From Coleophoma eucalyptorum (lineage: Eukaryota > Ascomycota > Leotiomycetes > Helotiales > Dermateaceae): DNA of 64,000 nt. Both the position numbers and the translations under genes were made by a program. Positions within the stretch are counted from its first letter, which is position 1. Each line of letters begins with the position of its first letter. The stretch lies in contig JALRME010000007.1 in NCBI GenBank assembly GCA_026120035.1, forward strand, positions 1,515,205 to 1,579,204, read 5' to 3'. Under the pieces are notes generated by a model. That model worked only from the letters and a program-made list of their open reading frames with translations, was not told the origin of the DNA and did not search any database. Shown here piece by piece: positions 33,801 through 46,623 of the stretch.

Positions 33801-36191
33801 TATATCCGGCAGAATTGCTCGAGAGTGAAAAGACAATAATTGAAGCAAGCTGTGGGTGAAGTTCTTATAAGAAATGCTAGTAAAAATTTGTTCGCTGTCA
33901 ATTGTGGATTGTCATTGCTAGAATTCTGACCGACAAGCGCAAAAGGGAACAAAGCAGGATAGTGGTCGTGAACCATTCAATTAGCATAAAAGTGACCATC
34001 GCTAAATACGAGTTGTCGTTGCCCGCCTTCCTGTAGATAATAGATACAGAAAAGGTTGCGGACAAATAAGGCGGGCAAACCAACATGGATATCATTAAAA
34101 ATGGATCATAGATGCCCGTGTTGTCTGATAGAAGACGAGAAGTAAGAGCAATTACTTTGTAGAGCAAAAGTGGGCAGTTCAACATCGACAGATAAAAAGA
34201 ACCAATTCCCCACAATTAGCAGCACTTGGTTGCCCGGCCTGACTTCGCTTAATTACTATATGTCACCTACATACGATTTATGATGATGACAATAAAGAGA
34301 CGACAGTATTATTAAGTGGCAGTATAAGGTTATCCTAGCCTTGAAATCTGTATCCAATTACATCCATATTTTGTAGGTGGCCAAATGTGAGTTGTACGGG
34401 CTAAAACCAAAACGGGGTTGTCCTATCTTCTATCTTCTACCGAATACTTCCCCGAGTAATCTAACGGTCCCCTATCTAATCTAGAGAGCTGTCCCCACCG
34501 GACCTCCGAGCAACCTATCGCCTGGGACCAGAAGGCGCGTCGATAATTCCCAGGCCAATTGTTGTGAATATAATCAATACTACTTCTACTGTGGGTTACA
34601 ATATAGATCGGTAGGCTCTCTTCGAAGTTGTAGTATTGTTTAACTCTGCCTAGACAGATTTATATAAGCCTCATACCGAAGTGTTCCTTTACAGCCTCGA
34701 ACTTCTCCATTAGGAAGTGCACTTTGATAATACTCTGTCAATAGTTGTTGCGCCATGGCCTTCTGAAGCTGCCGTAGCATCGTAGAAAAACAAAATGAAG
34801 TTTTGGAGCATTTTTAGGTCTTTACAGACATACATCATTGATTTCTCTTAATATTTGTAGCAACATAACTCGATAGCACTCTTGATCTTTATCGCGTTAT
34901 TTAACATCTATACCAAGAGTTCTAGCAAGTAGAATTGTCCTATCCAGGGTGTCAGCCATTATTGAATTTTTTTAAGCTTCTTTGATAATTTCACAGAATA
35001 TTGGGAATTGGGGCTCTCTGTTGGTTACGTAAAGTAACGTAATAGGTGACTCTTAAGTCAAATCAGGTTCAAGTGGTGTTCATAAGTTGTGCTATAGATG
35101 TTGGTCGAAGAGAGTGTGAGGCAGAGAGGTATAAGTACCTCTCCTGCTAGGAATACTGTAGGTAACATGTGACTAGGTCTCGTGATTGATTTGTAATGAC
35201 ATTCTGACACACTCTCTGCTGTAGAATTATATCTAATAACAGACCATCCTAAGCCGTACTAGGAGAAGGTTCTTAGAATGATTTATAATGAGCTTAAGGC
35301 TTAATATGACGGAGTTTTTATAGATGATATTTTAGCCTCTAGTTTCGGTGCGGCGCGAACTTGGACAAAATAAATATGCGCGTTGTGCTGAACCCCGTTT
35401 GGAATTGCGTGGGATCAATCTGCCCTTCATTGCTTATTTTTATTACAAGATTATCATATCGATGCGACAAAGATAGCTTTTAATTTGGATTGTCTCTAAG
35501 ACATCTAGCTGGCTCCAGAGGTAAGCCGCTTGAATTATGTGTCATGAAACCATTACAGATCAAGCCCACAAAACACCCATGTGTGGTCATCTAGCTGCGA
35601 AAAAAAGAGAACCCTGTTATTTGTGTTGAATTCTACATCCGATTGGGCTATCATAGCTTTGGTTTATACCATATATGTTTACACAAGCCGCTGAAACTGC
35701 CCTGGAGTGATATTTCATGATTCACTAAAATTTGAAATAGTAGTTCATGGCAAGTAGAAGTATTAAACTTCATTCCTCAATTTGGAGGTAGATTCATCAA
35801 GCAATGGGACTAAATTGCCGGAAGGACATTTTATCAACTACGCGTGCGCTATTGATGCACTCAAATCGAGCAGGATAGCTCCTTCGTATGGTTTAATAGG
35901 CTGTAAGTAGGTCGCATATGCAGCAAGGTTGTGCATAAGCTTATATATGACTCAGCAGACGGTTCAGGGAACTGACACTGAGCGGAAGTGGGACCAATAT
36001 TGCGTCATTTAAAGATAGGAATTTTACGGTTCTATCGAAAGCTAGAAGTAAATGGAATACCAGCCCCGTTTGGACTGGGTTAAATCCACGTTGTAATCGT
36101 CAAGTTTATCAGTTCCACTTCACTGGTCACTGATTAGTATAGAAGAGTCTCTTTCTAAAAGCTTACGATCAGTTCCTCGTCTCTTCTAAAG
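33801..36191. other. Large gene-free interval of 2.4 kb
   Basis: AT-rich, with no supportable gene. A hydrophobic minus-strand frame at 33898-34215 (about 105 codons, GTG start, several possible helices) could be a remnant of a membrane protein but matches nothing I know. The rest shows no repeat or ORF pattern. Confidence 0.5.
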
Positions 36192-37514
36192 ATGTCTCTC
36201 CGGACTTCTACCAACACTATCAGCAGTGCTGATAAGGATAAATCTCCAGGTGGTTCTAGTGCCTCAGACTCATACACACCGTCATATACACCAAGCCTTC
36301 AGGAGCGGGGACTTCTCAAAGTTGATCAGGAAAAGTTATTTACAAAATTCTGTGATAAATGCCAAAAAGAAGGACTTTTGGATAAGCCAGAAGATCTTAA
36401 GGGAAACGATTATATGGTTGGTATTACCGACAATACCGCACTTTTGTAAGACCTACTTACAAATCAAGTTGCGTTACATGATCTGATAACGGTCTAGCCG
36501 ATTTCTTACTGCTCGGCAATTCGATATTGAGAAAGCATATGAGCTCTTCAGAGACGCCTGTCGAGCTCGTTATATCAACTGCCTCTGGAATTTCTATGAA
36601 TTTATTGATACCGGCCTTTACCAAGAGACCGCCTCACTTGTATGTTCGCATGGCACATTCCCAATACATTTCTACTAATCTATCAGGAAAGTACCCCCAA
36701 TGGACTGGCCGTCGAGATAAGCGTGGACAACCAGTCTGCTACTTCGATATTTCAAAAGTCGACGCAAAGACTATTGCAGCACATAAGTCTTCTAGTTCCA
36801 TGCAAGTGGCAGAGACCGACACCCAAGCATCTGAGGCAGCTCCAAACTATATCTTGCGCGCATATGCAGTACACGATGGCTTGACACGTTTTATTATGCC
36901 ATTGTGCACCGCAGCATCCTCAGTTCCAGTCACAAAACAAGTCATCATCGCCGATATTTCTACAATAGGCATCAGACAGATTTGGGCGATGAAAGGCTTC
37001 GTAGAGGATTTTAATCGATTAATCGCTCTGAATTATCCCGAGATCTTGGATCGTGTAATAGTAAGTCTATCAAAGCTATTGTATTTGTATTCTATTATGA
37101 TACTCTGCCTCTATATCACTTATTAATAGATGGACATAACAGGTGATCGGAGCGCCTCCTTCCTTCACTGCGATCTGGAAATGGCTAAAGGGCTGGATTG
37201 ATCCTGTCACCGCTGAGAAGCTTTATTTTGTACCTTCTGGAGACATCCTCTCAACATTAGCGTCGTTTATTGACATAGAAAACATACCTTGCAAATATGG
37301 GGGTGGGCTTGAATTTGAACCGGGTATGTCGCCAATCTTGGACGACGAACTTCGTATGACGCTCGGCTGGCAGTCACCCTATACGAAGCTTCCAATGGGT
37401 CCGATCCGGTGGCTGAATTTTCCTGATGGTATCAAAGCTGCAGTTGCAGTTGGGAGCGTTGAAGGAGAGAGTAGATTCGAAGAGATTGCTCGTTTAAAAT
37501 CTTCTGAATTCTAA
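36192..37514 (+). CDS. Sec14-like CRAL-TRIO phosphatidylinositol-transfer protein
   Basis: About 330 residues in four exons. Joins: ALFRFLTARQFD across the first intron (about 36448-36496), ETASLYPQWTGRRD across the second, which ends at an AG after GAAAG (36692), and ILDRVIVIGAPPSF across the third (about 37060-37142). The N-terminal CRAL-TRIO helices include FLTARQFDIEKAYELFRDAC. The lipid-binding lobe has VIIADISTIGIRQIWAMKGF, LNYPEILDRV, PSFTAIWKWLKGWIDPVTAEKL and IPCKYGGGLEFEPG, matching the conserved PEYGG/LPxxYGG-like gate of Sec14 proteins. Lipid exchange or membrane signalling in the cytosol is the family role. Confidence 0.92.
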
Positions 37515-38366
37515 AAAATGCCTTTCATTCTATGTAAACTAATGAATAGAAAGTAATTGTCGAGCTAAGGAGAAGCAAAATAGTATACGCCTCAGATTTG
37601 AAATTGGACAAGATTATATAATAGATTACACGGACTCAAGATGACTTACTGTAATAATAATACTTGCAAGTCTTCAAACCTCAAAATTGGCTGATAGAAG
37701 AAGATATTAAGGTATACGGACACAAAATCGGCTTAAATTTAGATGATACAACGATGGACGGAGAGGGGGGAGAGGGCGTATATATCGCTTAAATGGTAGG
37801 TAATAGTAATAGTGGTAGTATATGCAAGGACACTTTTCTTCCCAGACTTTGACATTTTACACTGGTTACTTACTTACCTACTTTGCTCCAACTTTGCACC
37901 TACATCTTATTACCTGTATGACCAAATACTGCTTCGTGGGAATGGATTTGATATCGGTAGGTAACAATCAGTCGGTATAGACAAACTCCTTGCCAACGGC
38001 GACCCAAACATGGTCGATCTCTTAAAGTGCTCTTTCCTAGCATTATGGTGACAATAGACTTATATGTAAAGGTAAAACTACTTCATAGAGTCACAATTAA
38101 ATTCAAAATTGAAAATGTTTATCACAAGGTTAGTAGCGAAGTGTTATTGGTCTTTGATCATTTCCCGGTTTCTACCTAATAAGACGCATGTTATTTAAGC
38201 ATGCTGCTTAATAAAAACGGCTGAGAGTAGCCATATAGTATTAAAATAAATCTGTTACAACTAAATTGATATGTAGGCTGGCCAATTACTTTCCAGGAAG
38301 GGCTTTAATGAACATTTCACGGTCTAAAGCCATAGTTAGTATGTATAAGCGATCAGATGGACAAGA
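37515..38366. other. Convergent intergenic region
   Basis: 850 bp, AT-rich, with a GGAGAGGGGGGAGAGGG purine run at about 37761. No gene seen. Confidence 0.6.
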
Positions 38367-40766
38367 CTAACCGTCTTCTGAAACAAATCCAATCACAATA
38401 TCATCATGCTCCGCCGGGTATTCCAGAAAATCCAAGCTTACGAATTCATGTTCAACTCCAGGATTCAGTTTTTCTCCAATTGGTAACGCAAATTTTGCGT
38501 CTAGAATGCGGATCAGCGAAGTCCCGCTCTTCGTCATCGACTTGATGACCCGGTCTGTCTCTTTCACTACGAAATTCATACACTTTCCGTGTGAAAATTC
38601 TTCAAAAAAAGCAGCAATCTGAACAACAGGGCCCCGTCTCAGGACCTGTAACCGAGTGTGCAGCGGCTTCCATTCCTTGTAGAGTGGGACTAACATTCTT
38701 CGGCGTAATATTGTAAACGAGGTGGGGATACTGTCAAATAAGACTGAGAATCCTGTGAGTGAAGCCTGGAACTTGTGGAGGTCGGAGATGTTGGGAAAGC
38801 TGTAAGTTCTGATTGATGGCCATGATTTGACCTTCTCGAGGCTTGATGCTACTTTGGCTAGGACACCTGTTTCGACTGGATCTGAAATTGCAAAAGATAT
38901 GTCATCCTGTGGTTGTCGTAAGACCTGTAACTCGTGCGCTGCACCAAGTACGGTACGCCGGATCTTCATCTCTCCAATTCCAACATTCACTCGGTCGGTG
39001 ATTCTCCCTTGTGGAGAATCCACGATGACTCGTAAGGATTCTGACAATACTGCCTTACACTCTTCACTATCTGTTGCTCCAGACGTATTCGAGTTGATCA
39101 CCCTGATGCTTTGCCACTTAAATGTGGCGAATAGCGTTGAAGTAGATTCTTCGTGTAGGCCGCTATATGAAACTGAATTTAAAGGGACTTGAGTCATCAC
39201 AACCTCTTTGGCTTGCAAAAAGCATCCAGTAAGATTTGAAAGTAACTTCCCCCGCTCCTCGTTGTTTAAAAATCCGAGTATTAATACCATTTTTGGGTCA
39301 CTACCAATCTTTAGTGATAGATTTGGGTTATTGAGATCTCCGCGTAGAAATCCGAACTGTAAGGGTTTGACCGAGTGGAAGTCATCCGTAACAACGCTAA
39401 AATTCTTCGATGAGGCAGGCGTCAAGACTGCTATTCGAAAGCCTCGGTGCATATTTCGGCGACCAGTACCTTCCCAGAATACTGTAGTTCTCTCAAAGAG
39501 ACGAAGCGTGCAACTTGGAACAGGCCCTATTGGAAATAGTGGTTGCTGTCCCTGCCGGCTAAAATGGTCTGTAGACCTCAGTTCTGTTTCGAAGATGGTA
39601 TTCTCATTCCCAGCTGGCTGGAATGTCTGCATGGTTTGGATATGGTATTCGTACACATTTTTTAACCTCTCGTACCCATTTGGCTCACATCTAATTTCCA
39701 TGCGAAATCCCGAACGCAGTCGAACCTCTAGAGTATTCATGGCTGGTAACCAAGTAACATCTTTCAATGTTGTCCTGTCTTCAGTCGTGCTTAGACAGAG
39801 TTTTAGTTTTCCATCCTGACTTTCAACAACTATGTAGAATTCATAGTTTTGCTTACTTCGACGAAGCGATAGTATTGTTTGATATTTCATTTGTCGAGAA
39901 TTGGAGTCGTGGTTGAAGAAAAAGACCTCCGTTGGAATTTCTCCATAAGAAAATGACTTCTGTGTTTCGCCCAATAGGTATGCCCCAATATAATCATCCT
40001 CTCTCGGAACGTCGTAATGATGGCCCAGAATGATATACTCAAAGTCGAATTTCAATAAAGGATAAGATATCCATATTGAATTTTCAACGCCTTGAGATAG
40101 AATCATTTCTTCTGGCAGTCTGCTGAGAGCACCGGAGTTTCGTAAAATCCATATTGACTCTCGCAGATGAACGAGTGTGAGCAAGTAAACTTCCATAATG
40201 CAATCGGGAAATCTCTCTTCCTGAATTCTGGATATTGAGATTAAAGCATCGGCTTTCAAAGCTTGTTGAATGATCCATAGGCCTTTTGAAACGTCTGTCA
40301 CGACTTGCAATTCTGCTATGAGTTTGCTGTTTGACTCGGAAGTATTGGGAAGTTCGTGCCTGGCCAAAGCATTGATATTCATTCTAGCAATTGCCGCCCA
40401 CCATATTGCAGCTTTTGCCAACTCGTGCACCTTTGCACTAGATACTGGTTTCACTGCATCTGCGGCCAACCCGAATATCTTGAAGTTGGAACATATTCGA
40501 GCGCAGAAATCTCTAACGTCGTTGTCTTCAAGTAAAGCCACCACTTCCAGCAGAACCGAAGATGTTGACTTTGAGATGCTTGGCTTCGACGTTGAAATTG
40601 AGCTAGGGTTTCGTTTTTGATAATCGATTGGTTGCGGCTCGAAAGATAATTCCGGTGTCGAATGCTGTGTATTATACTTGTGTTTTTGAGGTGATTGGCT
40701 TCTCCTTTCTCTTTCTGTTGATGAGGAGCCTGCAGTTACCCGAGATTGGAATGGAGGAGCGATCAT
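38367..40766 (-). CDS. Large intronless protein of unknown function (799 residues)
   Basis: ATG 40766 is the first true start (an upstream in-frame TTG would add 17 residues). Residues 1-70 are basic, Ser/Gln-rich and probably disordered. An all-helical segment follows (VALLEDNDVRDFCARICSNF ... VHELAKAAIWWAAIARMNIN) that resembles the N-terminal region of certain large fungal-specific hypothetical proteins. Next come a helix with GLWIIQQALKADALISI, and then about 550 residues of beta-rich sequence with repeated short strands. No catalytic motif, signal peptide or membrane span. The absence of introns in 2.4 kb contrasts with its neighbours. I do not know its role. Confidence 0.7.
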   Translation of the reverse strand: MIAPPFQSRVTAGSSSTERERRSQSPQKHKYNTQHSTPELSFEPQPIDYQKRNPSSISTSKPSISKSTSSVLLEVVALLEDNDVRDFCARICSNFKIFGLAADAVKPVSSAKVHELAKAAIWWAAIARMNINALARHELPNTSESNSKLIAELQVVTDVSKGLWIIQQALKADALISISRIQEERFPDCIMEVYLLTLVHLRESIWILRNSGALSRLPEEMILSQGVENSIWISYPLLKFDFEYIILGHHYDVPREDDYIGAYLLGETQKSFSYGEIPTEVFFFNHDSNSRQMKYQTILSLRRSKQNYEFYIVVESQDGKLKLCLSTTEDRTTLKDVTWLPAMNTLEVRLRSGFRMEIRCEPNGYERLKNVYEYHIQTMQTFQPAGNENTIFETELRSTDHFSRQGQQPLFPIGPVPSCTLRLFERTTVFWEGTGRRNMHRGFRIAVLTPASSKNFSVVTDDFHSVKPLQFGFLRGDLNNPNLSLKIGSDPKMVLILGFLNNEERGKLLSNLTGCFLQAKEVVMTQVPLNSVSYSGLHEESTSTLFATFKWQSIRVINSNTSGATDSEECKAVLSESLRVIVDSPQGRITDRVNVGIGEMKIRRTVLGAAHELQVLRQPQDDISFAISDPVETGVLAKVASSLEKVKSWPSIRTYSFPNISDLHKFQASLTGFSVLFDSIPTSFTILRRRMLVPLYKEWKPLHTRLQVLRRGPVVQIAAFFEEFSHGKCMNFVVKETDRVIKSMTKSGTSLIRILDAKFALPIGEKLNPGVEHEFVSLDFLEYPAEHDDIVIGFVSEDG

Positions 40767-42506
40767 TTTGGGCTGTGTTTGGTTCGTCCTCTTTTTCTTT
40801 GAAGCTCCGATATTCAACTGATTGCGTGACTTGAAAAATGCCAGAGAAACTTTCCAAATAGAAAAATAATCTGCTCCGCATTATACATGATATTCGAGGG
40901 TTTTAAATGCAGTCTCGCCTTTAGTAGTCACTGCCATCTTTCTGGGCAGCGCATAATAGTGTACAAGACTCCATCCTCGTATTTTCGGTTCATGCAAGAT
41001 ACGAATCATAGCTGTAGTGGGAGTGGATCAAACTGGAGTCTCCTGGTCACTGTCAATACTTGTCAACCTTTGAAGAATGAAAGGGTTCTAATGGGATCTA
41101 CCGGGAAGAGGGGTCTGGATATATCAATATCACCATACCCCCTGTAGAGCCCTCGATTCTGCCAGATAAATTGAGTAAATCTATCATTGCTCTTGATTAT
41201 GAACATGTTCTTACTATGTATAAATACCGTTCTAATCATAACTTTGCAGGATTCGCAGATATAGAATAGAAATACTTATTTAAATCCACTTCGCCACAAT
41301 CTAGTTCTCTCAAATACATAAAATAGTTACTTTTATTCCGTCAAACTCCGGCCTCCATTAGAATTTCTATCTCGCAATAACTGCTTTACCACCCTCCATT
41401 CATTGTCAATTAGATTAAGATCTAGTGAACAAGACGGTTAATCTAGAGAGCTGAGAGAGCAGTTGACTCAGGCTTACTATACAGTCATTTTTTGTATCTT
41501 GTGTGCTTCTCTCTCCTCAAAGGACTTCCGTCTTCCAAACATAAAATAGCCTAAAGCTTAGAACCGAAGCTTATTTTTTCACTAACTAATAGATAACAAG
41601 TGTCAAAGGCGGTAAGAGAGAATAACCTGAGTTTTGCATCACCGCCTTACAAGGGGAAGTGGCGATATATTCCCTCCCCATCTTCTTCCGGACTACAACA
41701 AACTGTAATGGCGACGGCTTGGAACGGATTTCTAAATATAACCGGGGCCGAGAGGGCCCGCGAGGGATTCAAGGGGCCTCGCTTAGGACGTGTGGAGGGA
41801 CATTTGGGTAGGTTGGCATCGATTGATTCGTCCAAACTGCTCCTTTCATTCGTTCGGGGATTGTCAGCGCGTCAGGGTTGCAATTCAAGATCCACCTCAT
41901 AAGGCTGTACTGACCTTGGCATGCTCATTTTCGTTTGGAGTTTTCAGTTATCAGCAAAATTCTTCTGATTAATGATGCGCTTTGGCCAACATCTAGTGTA
42001 TAGTGGAGACTTCCGGCCCCAGGGATGACATAACACTTCTAGCTCGGACTCCCGGCGTCCGAAACACCCGCACAACCAACTTTACCTGCTCTTTACAACA
42101 ACAGCAAAATCTCCAATTTGCGTTTTCATCCATAACATTCCGGCCAGGGCAGAGCCAAATGATGGCTGCTATTGGCGCTTTTTCGTCAAATGATAGGCCA
42201 GATGACGCTGCTCCCATTGCTGTGAGTTGACTCCAAGCCATGATCGTTTGTGACAAGAAGCTAAGACTGGACCCTTTTGTAGTGCGATAATTGTTATCAT
42301 CGAAAAGTATGTTATGTATACCAAGTAGTATAGTCTAATAGCCCATGGACCCTTTGAAGTTCCAATTATTAGCATTGCAATGAACTTTGAAGAACTCAAA
42401 GAACTAGCTACATAATTTCTAATGCATTGTCAGCATACCGCTAATTTCGTCAATTTATCATATTATTTGAGTTTTGGAATGGCCTGACGAGTTTGTTAGA
42501 TACGCT
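40767..42506. other. Divergent intergenic region of 1.7 kb
   Basis: Promoter space between the unknown gene and the second regulator. Short ORFs at 41600-41902 and 42003-42230 have no recognisable content. The missing first exon of the downstream regulator would be expected here, but I could not find a Cys-x2-Cys exon. Confidence 0.45.
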
Positions 42507-44946
42507 GTGACAGAAAGACACCCTGTGGAAACTGCTATGACTCAAAAGTAGCATGCAGGCGAGATCGACAAAGGGCCGACCGAAGACCTAGAGATTCGAT
42601 TCCTAGAGATATGTAGGGTTGAATATTATCATGCATGAGGAGTATACTAAAGACTTCAAAGACTAGATTCAGTAAATGAGATCAAACAGCGGATGACCTC
42701 CTTAGAGTGTTCGGTTAACCAATTACTTCGATATTCTAACCAGCCGAAATCTACTGATGTTGCTGAGAATGTGCCTCAAAAAAGAACTCATTCTCATCTC
42801 TCCGACGAAAGCAGCTTGAGCTCTAAGAACCACGCCTCAGCTGAAGCTCGAAACAAAAGATACAGAGCAGCACCTTCATTCTTGGCACGTGGTGGAGAAA
42901 TGGTTATCCAACAAGAGCTGGCTCGCCAACCATCCTTAGATAAAGCAAAGGTTGCTGTTTTTGAGTCAGCTCTAGCAGCACTCAAGAAAGACCTTGAGGA
43001 CTCAACTACTACCCATGAACGTAGAAATATTCCAATTGCCCCTCATGATGATATGGACTTTACTCAGATGCCGCATGTTTCCCTCGTACAATGGATGCTC
43101 CTATGTGGGTCCACGATGCTCAAATATCTGTGCAGGAGCCTTTTACTAATTGTTCCGTATAGCCAAAGATCCTGGAAGACCAGTATTATCAGGATCGTCC
43201 TTCATTCCATTTATAGCTAGGAGTACAATAGCACGCATGGCCAGGCGGCTTTTCGATAGGCCAAGAAATGAATCGCCTGATCATGCATCTTTAGCATGCG
43301 TTCATTCATATGCCGGATATTTCTTGCAAGAGATCGTTCTGTTTGGACAAAAAGAAACTACAGGGCTTGAGAATGATCTGCGTACTCAAGCAGTAAGTCT
43401 TTTAGCAGCAGCAAGGGTAGCGGTCTCTTATATCAAGCTACCTGCTCAAGCTACTCTTGATAATTTGCAAGCGTTGATATTTGGGGTTTGTTATCTTCAT
43501 TTCCAGCGAAGGAACTCTAGAGCTAATATAAACCAGATTTTATTAGCCCAAGAAGCTGGAGATTTTGCTGCAGCCTGGAATTTCACTGGAGCAGCCAAGG
43601 CAGTATGCGTCGCTCTCAAACTTCACAAGCATTGCAGTTCTTTATCAAACTGCCCCCAAGAATTATCGCAAGAAGCTTATTACTGTTTTGCGACCTGTTA
43701 CCTGCACGACAAAGGACTCGCAATGAATCTTGGATACGCACCACACTTCAAGGATAATTCAATTGAGATCGATATTTGGAGAGGATATAGCTCGACACGG
43801 GATAATTTGGATAACTTCAGGATATATCTAGAACTTGCAAGAGTACAGGACTATGTTATGACCGAACTTCGACCCAATGACCCCAATTGGAATCCGGCGG
43901 ATAAAGCAGTGTCTATTTTTCAGAAACTAAACGAGGTTTGGCAATTGATAGAACTAGTACGCTTTCTAACAAAAAAGTAGAAGTTCAATGCAGTAACTAA
44001 CACTAATACACAGCTGAGGATATCACGTAGAGTCTCTATTGATGATGACTTTCACGACTTCGAGATTAGTTTCAACATGGTGGAGTTTGCATTCTTCTCC
44101 ATAAAAGCAGTTGCCTTCCGCGTTATTGCAGAGAAATCCAAGAATTCCGAATATCATCTGACTGTGATAGCTTCCGCTAGAGCAGCGTTGACAAATGTGC
44201 AGAACGCGAGGGCCTATGCACGGCTATCTGAATACAACACACCGTACATGACTATTTCCCTGGTACACTGGTGAGTGACTCTGGAACTTTTGAATAGATT
44301 ATTTTCCTAATCTAGATATAGGACTATTCTCTATTATCCCTTTACGCCCTTCTTCATTTTATTTTGCAATGTCATCTCTACACGCTCCATTCCGGATTAT
44401 CATCAGATGATCGAGTTCACCGAATATTTAGCAGAAATTAAAGGGCTTGTAGGTCTACCACATACCATCGCCGAGCTCCCGGCCAGTAATAAATAGCAAT
44501 CTAACATTTTGCAGAGCCATACAGTAGCTAAACTCCATAAACTCTGCCTCCCATTCTGTTCCCTGGCATCAAGTATCATACAACCTGACCTCGATGAAAG
44601 ATCCCTTGATGTTAGTGATAAGGCAATTCATCCTAGTTCTAACACAATTCTCTATCCAAACACAGCCACCAGCACCAATAGCTTTTTGAATCCAGCTCTA
44701 TCAATAAAGTCAGCACAGCCGTTACAGGAACTACATCTCGAGAACATCAACCTACCAAACGCTACACCTCAGAGCACTCAAGGCCATAAACATCCTTTAC
44801 TGCCTCTGCATGAGGCACAATACAGTGATTCTGGACACGATTTTTTTCATCCAGATTATGCATCGAACTTTATAGGCATTCAACCTATGTTGCAGTGGCT
44901 AGATTCGGATTACACGCAATTTGAAGAAACATGGGCAATGGAATGA
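42507..44946 (+). CDS. Zn2Cys6-type transcription factor (fungal TF domain), 5' end unresolved
   Basis: The frame IRCDRKTPCGNCYDSKVAC at about 42507-42560 is the second half of a Zn2Cys6 finger (cysteines 3-6), preceded by a possible acceptor TTTGTTAG. A basic arm (RRDRQRADRRPRDS), a predicted coiled coil (LQRLDSVNEIKQRMTSLE) and MTSLECSVNQLLRY from 42693 follow. The regulatory domain shows AWNFTGAAKAVCVALKLHKH, YYCFATCYLHDKGLAMNLG, TILYYPFTPFFILFCNVI and HTVAKLHKLC. Introns at about 43977-44022, 44272-44321 and 44453-44514 close well. The intron around 42609-42648 is less sure. The exon with cysteines 1-2 was not found, so the gene may lack it or have an unusual 5' end. Target genes unknown. 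Confidence 0.72.
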
Positions 44947-46623
44947 AAAGAATGAAATTCGTGTAGTAAGGCACTACTACAAGAATGATTGTAGTTAACT
45001 GCCATTGTAGCTGAGTAACAAAGGTGTTAAAACCGAATCCTCGATAGCTTGGGTGATTGGCATGTGCGGCGTCAGATATATCTAGTCGTGTGGGATTGGG
45101 TGGAAACGAGAGTCCTGCAGCTGTATATTCTTTGAATATACTCCGTCGAAGTTCTTGGTCCCAGATCAGATTAAACCTCGAAAAACATAGCTGAAGAGAT
45201 ACTATCCATATAAGATTTATCGGGGATGGACTCATTGTCAATTACCATGTCCCGCAACGTATTGGATGGTGAGAAGGTATCTTGCAACTATTGTAAAAAT
45301 TGCATAGTTTCATCTGGAATTAGGCTGTACGGACCCTCGAAGACAGGCACTACCTCGGACATAGGATAACCAACTCTGAATACCGAGAATGGACCATGCG
45401 AGATAATCGCGGTTTCATTCAAAGACCGATTAACGTATAAAGACTAGTCTTACCACACTTTGTGTGACAGATATAACAATTCTTACAGCCACCAAGCGAC
45501 CGGCTACACAGTGGTGTAGACATGGAATTGTAGTGATGCCAATTGATTCACAGTGGATAACGGATGGAAAAGAGGAACAGGAAGGTGGAAAAGACCGAGC
45601 AAAACAAAAAGCTGGCGGTGATAAGGAATAAGGATAAGGATCGGGTTTCTAGGACTTGCCCCTACCCTGTCGGGGTCAATAGTGGCACAATTACACATGG
45701 CGTGAATACCTAAGAATTAGGCGAAATCCCATTCTCCGTATTTTGACGTGTTTTATACCCTATTACCTTTACCCTGTCTTTGCCAGATAGCAACATTACG
45801 ACTTCTCCTGACTCTCATCTTCGATAAAAATTACCAGAGGAAGGATCTCATCTTACAAGGTAGTTTAACTTCTTTAAGGCTGCTTAGAGTGATAAATACA
45901 GTGAAATATGAAGCCAGCTTAGCTTAATAGTTGTTTGGGCTAGGTAAGTATAAAGAATACCATTTATAGATAGTTTACGTATATTGTTAGTTTACATTAC
46001 TTTCAGCTGTAACAAAAATCAAAAAGTATAAGGTAATAACGTTGATGGTTCTTCTAAGTGAAATGTGGCGGAGGAGGGTATCAAAACCTTCTTCCGTTTG
46101 TAGTACATATGATTACAAACGAGTATCCCGGTGTCGTATGACGACCTAATAACGATATTCAAATATGTATAAATTAGAAATAAATATCATAACTTAATCA
46201 TAGTGTAAGCTGCTTTTCAACTCTAAATTTCCTTTCCTAGTTACAGTTACTAGTAACATGGAAATAGTAAGCTTTTACAATAAGTTATTTCATTGCAAGT
46301 TTTAGTCTTCTCTAAGAAAACCAGCCCAACAAAGAAATCAGCCTTGAAAACCCAAAAAAGGAAGATTTCCATGGACGGATCTTTAACTGCTACGCCCCAT
46401 AAATTTAGGCGTGGTTTATTTAACTTTGCCGAATTGCACGGATTCCCGATCTTAAAGATTAGTGTTTCGGCTTGAGCTTCCACTTTTAACAGGTACGTTA
46501 ACCAACAACACGCGTAATCTTAACTAGGTTGTCTTTCCTGACATAATCCCTTGTCTACAGTTCTACAGTGGGATGATTTCTCATTTTCATTAACATTACC
46601 CAATTTTCGATGTAGGAAGTGCG
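44947..46623. other. Gene-poor interval of 1.7 kb
   Basis: A minus-strand frame at 44885-45241 (MSPSPINLIWIV..., ELRRSIFKEYTAAGLSFPPNPTR, HPSYRGFGFNTFV) has protein-like composition. An open segment upstream in another frame (about 45360-45190, SIPDKSYMDSISSAMFF) may belong to it. This could be a remnant of an unrecognised gene. The overlapping short ORFs at 46250-46483 look random. Confidence 0.35.

Noticed and set aside
42200..42235. C-S-H-C reading as the first half of the zinc finger of the downstream regulator
   Set aside because: A stop codon lies just before it in that frame, the RxRK that should follow is absent, and the splice phase does not match.
42540..42612. tRNA B-box-like word GATTCGATTCC
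   Set aside because: No proper A-box, anticodon arm or acceptor stem, and the stretch reads as the basic arm of a transcription factor.
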